A stretch of DNA of 9,526 bases from an uncultured Selenomonadaceae bacterium. GTDB lineage: Bacteria > Bacillota > Negativicutes > Selenomonadales > Selenomonadaceae. Below are positions 6,565 to 9,526 of the stretch, piece after piece. Position 1 is the first letter of the stretch. Every line of letters starts with the position of its first letter. The notes under the pieces were generated by a model. The model was not told where the DNA came from, searched no databases, and saw only the letters and a list, made by a program, of their open reading frames with translations. A program made the position numbers and the translations under genes. Location of the stretch: positions 1 through 9,526 of the forward strand of contig CAJOPK010000034.1 of NCBI GenBank assembly GCA_905236255.1, written 5' to 3'.

Positions 6565-7352
6565 TCGGCGGCGGAATTGCAAACTCCGAAAGAAATCGGG
6601 CTGTATTTTCCGCCGGCGGCAATTTTAAAACCGAGCCGCTCAAATTCACCGCTTCCGGAATTTCCCTTCATAACGACAAGTTTTTTCGCAACGCGACGGG
6701 CCTCTTTGACAATTTCGGGATTAAGCCGGCGATTGTCCGCCAAAGAACGCAAGGGATTTATACCGGAACTTTTTGTAAGCGGTCTTTCAAACATCGGATC
6801 AAAATAAACGACGTCAAAAGAATTTGTTTCGGCATTTTTCAAATACTCGAAATGATCCGTCGTAATAACTTCAATTCGGCGCATTGCCTCCAAAATGTGC
6901 GGAGAATCTCCGGAAAAATTTTTCAATCCGTGCCGGACAATTTCCGCAACGATCGGATTTGATTCAAGTGCGATAACTTTTCCGGCGGCTCCGGTTGCAA
7001 AACTTTCGACGATTGCATCACTTCCCAAGCCGAGCGTGCAATCCAAAATTTTTGTACCGGGAACAATTTCCGCCGCCGCAACAAATCTGTCATCTTCGCC
7101 GTTGCGGAGGTTTTTTATTCTCAAATGTGCAATTCCCGGGTGAAAGAAAAATTCGCCGTTCAAAGTTTCAAGGACGAGCGAATTATTTTTTACGGTCAAA
7201 ATATTTTCCGCATTGAAGATTTTGCGCAGATTTTCGACCGAAAAACTTTCGCGCCGGACAAATTTCAATCCGAGTTTTTCGGCGGTCGTTTTCGCCAAAA
7301 TTTCGGCACTTTTGCCGGGCTTGCGTGTTGTCGTAACTATCGTATTTTCCAT
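6561..7352 (-). CDS. Class I SAM-dependent methyltransferase, RsmJ-like
   Basis: The 263-residue protein has a Rossmann methyltransferase core: motif I DCTLGLGSDA (104-113), acidic E130 in VIALES, and the catalytic-loop segment FDVVYFDPMFE (169-179). The DPMF motif recalls RsmJ, a 16S rRNA guanine methyltransferase, and this class is common in Firmicutes. The first 45 residues form an extra module (IVTTTRKPGKSAEILAKTTA then LGLKFVRRES) before the core. The substrate is unproven; RNA is my inference. It starts three bases after the guaA stop with no visible ribosome site, so it probably depends on coupling to guaA. The end shares TTAA with the hemW stop on the other strand. Confidence 0.85.
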   Translation of the reverse strand: MENTIVTTTRKPGKSAEILAKTTAEKLGLKFVRRESFSVENLRKIFNAENILTVKNNSLVLETLNGEFFFHPGIAHLRIKNLRNGEDDRFVAAAEIVPGTKILDCTLGLGSDAIVESFATGAAGKVIALESNPIVAEIVRHGLKNFSGDSPHILEAMRRIEVITTDHFEYLKNAETNSFDVVYFDPMFERPLTKSSGINPLRSLADNRRLNPEIVKEARRVAKKLVVMKGNSGSGEFERLGFKIAAGGKYSPISFGVCNSAAD

Positions 7353-7355
7353 ACT

Positions 7356-8936
7356 TTATTCAAATTCAATCGTTGCCGGCGGTTTTCCGGTGCAATCGTA
7401 CAAAACGCGATTTACTCCCTTTACTTCATTTACGATTCTGTTTGCCGCCCGGCTCAAAACTTCCCAAGGAATTTCCGCCGCCTCCGCCGTCATAAAATCG
7501 CTTGTCATCACCGCACGAAGCGCAATCGCATAATCATAAGTCCTGTCATCGCCCATTACACCGACGGAGCGCATATTTGTCAGCGCGGCAAAATATTGCC
7601 CCAAATTTTTGGTAATTCCGGCGGCGGCAAGTTCTTCCCTGTAAATTGCGTCGGCATCTTGAACGATTTTAATTTTTTCCGGAGTAACCTCGCCGATAAT
7701 GCGAATACCCAAACCCGGACCCGGAAAAGGTTGACGATTTACCAAATTTTCCGGCAAGCCCAAATGTCTGCCGACTTCCCGGACTTCATCTTTGAACAAA
7801 AGCCGGAGGGGTTCGACAATCTCTTTAAAATCAATCAAATCCGGAAGTCCGCCGACATTGTGATGGGATTTTATAACTGCGGATTTTCCCAAGCCGCTTT
7901 CTATAACGTCCGGGTAAATTGTCCCCTGAATAAGGAAATCGACCGCGCCGATTTTTTTTGCCGCATCTTCAAAGACGCGAATAAATTCCTCGCCGATAAT
8001 TTTTCTTTTTCGTTCCGGCTCGGTGACGTTTTTAAGTTTAGACAAAAATCTTTCGCCGGCATCAATCTTGACAAAATTCAAGTCGTAATTTTTGAAAACG
8101 GACTCGACTTCCGCCGCTTCATTTTTGCGCAAAAGTCCGTGATCCACAAAAACGCAGGTCAATTTTTTTCCGATTGCCCTACTCAACAAAACCGCCGCAA
8201 CGCTTGAATCGACACCGCCGGACAATGCACAAAGAGCCTTGCCGCCGCCGATTTTGTTTTTGAGTTTTTCGACGGTTTCTTTGATGAATGATTCGGAATG
8301 CCAGCTCCGGGAACAGCCGCAAATATCCACGAAATTGGAGAAGATTTTTTTACCTTCCGCCGTGTGCAAAACTTCCGGGTGAAATTGGACGGCAAAAAGT
8401 TTTTTCTCCGGATTTTCGGCTGCCGCAACCGGGCAGTTGTCGGTGGTTGCCGTGACGCAAAAATTTTTCGGGAGATCAAAAATTCTGTCGGTATGGCTCA
8501 TCCAAACGACGGAATTTTTTTCGACGTTTTTAAAAAGTGCCGACTCCTTTATAACGGTCAATTCTGTTTTGCCGTATTCGCGAACTCCCGCCGATTGAAC
8601 TTTTCCGCCGAGAACGTGGGTCATGGCTTGTGCGCCGTAACAAATTCCCAAAACCGGAACATTGAGATCAAAAATTTCCGGGAGCGGCAAACTTGAATCC
8701 GGATTGTAAACGCTTTGAGGACCGCCGGTCAAAATTATTCCCGCCGGCTTTAAATTTTTAATCGCGTCAAAATTTATCGCACCACCGAGACCGCTTTCGG
8801 TCTTGTCATCTTTTGCGGCGTTGTCGGTCGTCAAAGTGTGGACTTCGCAATAGACGTTGTTTTCGCGAACGCGCCGCGCTATCAGTTGGTTGTATTGCCC
8901 GCCGAAATCCAGAACCAAAATCATTTCCCTTGACAT
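7356..8936 (-). CDS. guaA: GMP synthase (glutamine-hydrolyzing)
   Basis: GuaA converts XMP, ATP and glutamine to GMP, the last step of de novo guanine nucleotide synthesis. The 526-residue protein has a class I glutaminase domain with nucleophile C99 in LGICYGAQ and H186/E188 in QFHPEV, the ATP pyrophosphatase P-loop SGGVDSS (239-245), and the C-terminal dimerisation domain with RQPFPGPGLGIRI and the end signature KPPATIEFE. Residues about 37-58 (from TTDNAAKDDKTES on) are roughly 15 residues longer than I expect before KPAGIILTGGP. The ATG has GGAGGAG five bases upstream. It leads a pair with the methyltransferase gene. The divergent region behind it holds a perfect palindrome. I could not find a convincing promoter for it. 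Confidence 0.98.
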   Translation of the reverse strand: MSREMILVLDFGGQYNQLIARRVRENNVYCEVHTLTTDNAAKDDKTESGLGGAINFDAIKNLKPAGIILTGGPQSVYNPDSSLPLPEIFDLNVPVLGICYGAQAMTHVLGGKVQSAGVREYGKTELTVIKESALFKNVEKNSVVWMSHTDRIFDLPKNFCVTATTDNCPVAAAENPEKKLFAVQFHPEVLHTAEGKKIFSNFVDICGCSRSWHSESFIKETVEKLKNKIGGGKALCALSGGVDSSVAAVLLSRAIGKKLTCVFVDHGLLRKNEAAEVESVFKNYDLNFVKIDAGERFLSKLKNVTEPERKRKIIGEEFIRVFEDAAKKIGAVDFLIQGTIYPDVIESGLGKSAVIKSHHNVGGLPDLIDFKEIVEPLRLLFKDEVREVGRHLGLPENLVNRQPFPGPGLGIRIIGEVTPEKIKIVQDADAIYREELAAAGITKNLGQYFAALTNMRSVGVMGDDRTYDYAIALRAVMTSDFMTAEAAEIPWEVLSRAANRIVNEVKGVNRVLYDCTGKPPATIEFE

Positions 8937-8995
8937 AAAATCTCCTCCGAAAAAATTTTTTACGTAATCAATTTCAAGCTGTTTTTCTTTCCGGA

Positions 8996-9016
8996 TTTAC
9001 AAAATCCTTTTGTAAA
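8996..9016. promoter_or_regulatory. Perfect 9-base-arm palindrome between guaA and the sensor gene
   Basis: TTTACAAAA (8996-9004), TCC, TTTTGTAAA (9008-9016). The arms are perfect, and pairing stops at both ends. No T-run follows on either strand, so it is not an intrinsic terminator. Its position, 60-80 bases before guaA and about 95-115 before the sensor gene, suits a shared operator. The arm TTTACA could also serve as a -35 box for a weak plus-strand promoter, with AATAAT at 9021-9026 (19-base spacing). The regulator is unknown. Confidence 0.5.
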
Positions 9017-9038
9017 AAAAAATAATTAATCTTTGGGC

Positions 9039-9068
9039 AGGGAAATATTCATTTTAAGGGAAATTTTC
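9039..9068 (+). repeat. 12-base direct repeat with 18-base period upstream of the sensor gene
   Basis: AGGGAAATATTC (9039-9050) and AGGGAAATTTTC (9057-9068) match at 11 of 12 bases. The second copy extends into the 13-base palindrome GGGAAATTTTCCC (9058-9070). Two near-identical sites about two helical turns apart just before a gene look like a tandem binding site. No function is known. Confidence 0.4.
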
Positions 9069-9110
9069 CCCGGTCGAAGATGTTTTTAAACCGGAGAGGA
9101 ATTTTTCAAT

Positions 9111-9526
9111 ATGAATAACAAATTTTCAATAAACGACATTAAATGCCGAAAATATTCTTTACGCATAAAAGTCTTGGTACTTCTGTCACTTGCGCTTTTT
9201 ATTTTCGGATTTGCGGCGGCGGCAATGAGTTACAAAATTTATCTCGACAGTTCCGTCGAACAGCACAAAAGACTTGCAATCGGTATCGCCAATCTTGTTT
9301 CGGACGTTGTGAATCCGAAGCTTGTGGACGATTACCTTGAAAAAGGAACTTCATTGAAGGAATACAACGAAACAAAAATGAAACTTTATAAAATCCGGGA
9401 AAGTTCGCCGGATATAAAATATGTTTACGTTTACAAAATTTTGGAAGACGGCTGTCATGTCGTCTTTGATCTTGACACTCCGGAAGTTATCGGAAATGAT
9501 CCGGGAACCGTTCAGGAATTTGACGA
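9111..9526 (+). CDS. N-terminal part of a membrane-anchored sensor-like protein, cut by the window end
   Basis: An open frame of 138 codons runs off the right edge. The ATG has GGAGAGGA (9093-9100) ten bases upstream. Residues 1-20 are basic (KCRKYSLRIK), and residues about 21-39 (VLVLLSLALFIFGFAAAAM) form one membrane helix. From about residue 42 on the chain looks extracytoplasmic, with helical text (SSVEQHKRLAIGIANLVSDVV) followed by DIKYVYVYKILEDGCHVVFD. This layout is usual for Cache/PAS-like sensing domains of histidine kinases, chemoreceptors, cyclases or SpoIIE-type phosphatases. The output domain lies outside the window, so the class cannot be told. The gene diverges from guaA across a region with two operator-like elements. 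A weak hairpin (CCGGT 9070-9074 with ACCGG 9090-9094) reaches into the ribosome site. Confidence 0.85.
   Translation, partial: MNNKFSINDIKCRKYSLRIKVLVLLSLALFIFGFAAAAMSYKIYLDSSVEQHKRLAIGIANLVSDVVNPKLVDDYLEKGTSLKEYNETKMKLYKIRESSPDIKYVYVYKILEDGCHVVFDLDTPEVIGNDPGTVQEFD

Noticed and set aside
7125..8207. A 360-codon open frame on the plus strand opposite guaA and the methyltransferase gene
   Set aside because: It runs antisense to two clear genes across their junction. Its product is low-complexity (Phe/Arg/Asn-rich) with no recognisable motif. It is a by-product of codon bias in guaA.
8996..9016. Intrinsic terminator
   Set aside because: The stem is almost all A/T, and neither strand has a T-run right after the second arm.
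8937..9110. Purine or other riboswitch before guaA
   Set aside because: I see no purine-aptamer three-way junction or its conserved core on the minus strand. The only strong structure is the simple palindrome at 8996-9016.

Overview
The window carries eight complete or near-complete housekeeping-type genes, the first five codons of a gene leaving the left edge, and the first 138 codons of a sensor-like membrane protein running off the right edge. Recognised genes are ruvA, a YegS/DagK-type lipid kinase, lpxC, glmS, hemW, a class I SAM-dependent methyltransferase and guaA. One further gene, a coiled-coil protein of 242 residues, I do not recognise. LpxC, the committed enzyme of lipid A synthesis, implies an outer membrane with LPS. 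The GuaA start (FGGQYNQLIARRVRE), the lipid kinase and the methyltransferase type look Firmicutes-like to me. Together these suggest a diderm Firmicute of the Negativicutes type. This is inference from remembered family features; no search was run.

Left block (1-1617): a minus-strand gene and ruvA diverge from a small shared promoter region (about 20-140). ruvA starts at TTG and converges on the lipid kinase gene, with only two bases between the stop codons. Minus block (736-3312): the coiled-coil gene, lpxC and the lipid kinase gene all read leftward. lpxC has its own extended -10 promoter in the 102-base gap behind the coiled-coil gene, and lpxC plus the kinase gene look like a two-gene envelope-lipid operon.

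Divergent hub (3313-3579): this holds a full-consensus promoter for the coiled-coil gene (TTGACA, 16 bases, TATAAT), a strong promoter for glmS (TTGACG, 17 bases, TATAAT), and a perfect 7-base dyad in the leader of the coiled-coil gene. Plus block (3580-6564): glmS and hemW are tightly linked. hemW converges on the methyltransferase gene with the two stop codons sharing the bases TTAA.

Right block (6561-9526): guaA and the methyltransferase gene form a minus-strand pair with a 3-base gap. A 174-base divergent region then separates guaA from the sensor gene. It contains a perfect 9-base-arm palindrome and an 18-base-period repeat, both operator-like.

The genes serve basic metabolism: UDP-GlcNAc precursor supply (GlmS) feeds both peptidoglycan and, through LpxC, lipid A; GuaA makes GMP; RuvA works in recombination; HemW handles heme. 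I see no mobile element, CRISPR array, tRNA or rRNA. I found no convincing new multi-gene system. The most open items are the unrecognised coiled-coil protein with its unusually good promoter, and the two operator-like intergenic regions.
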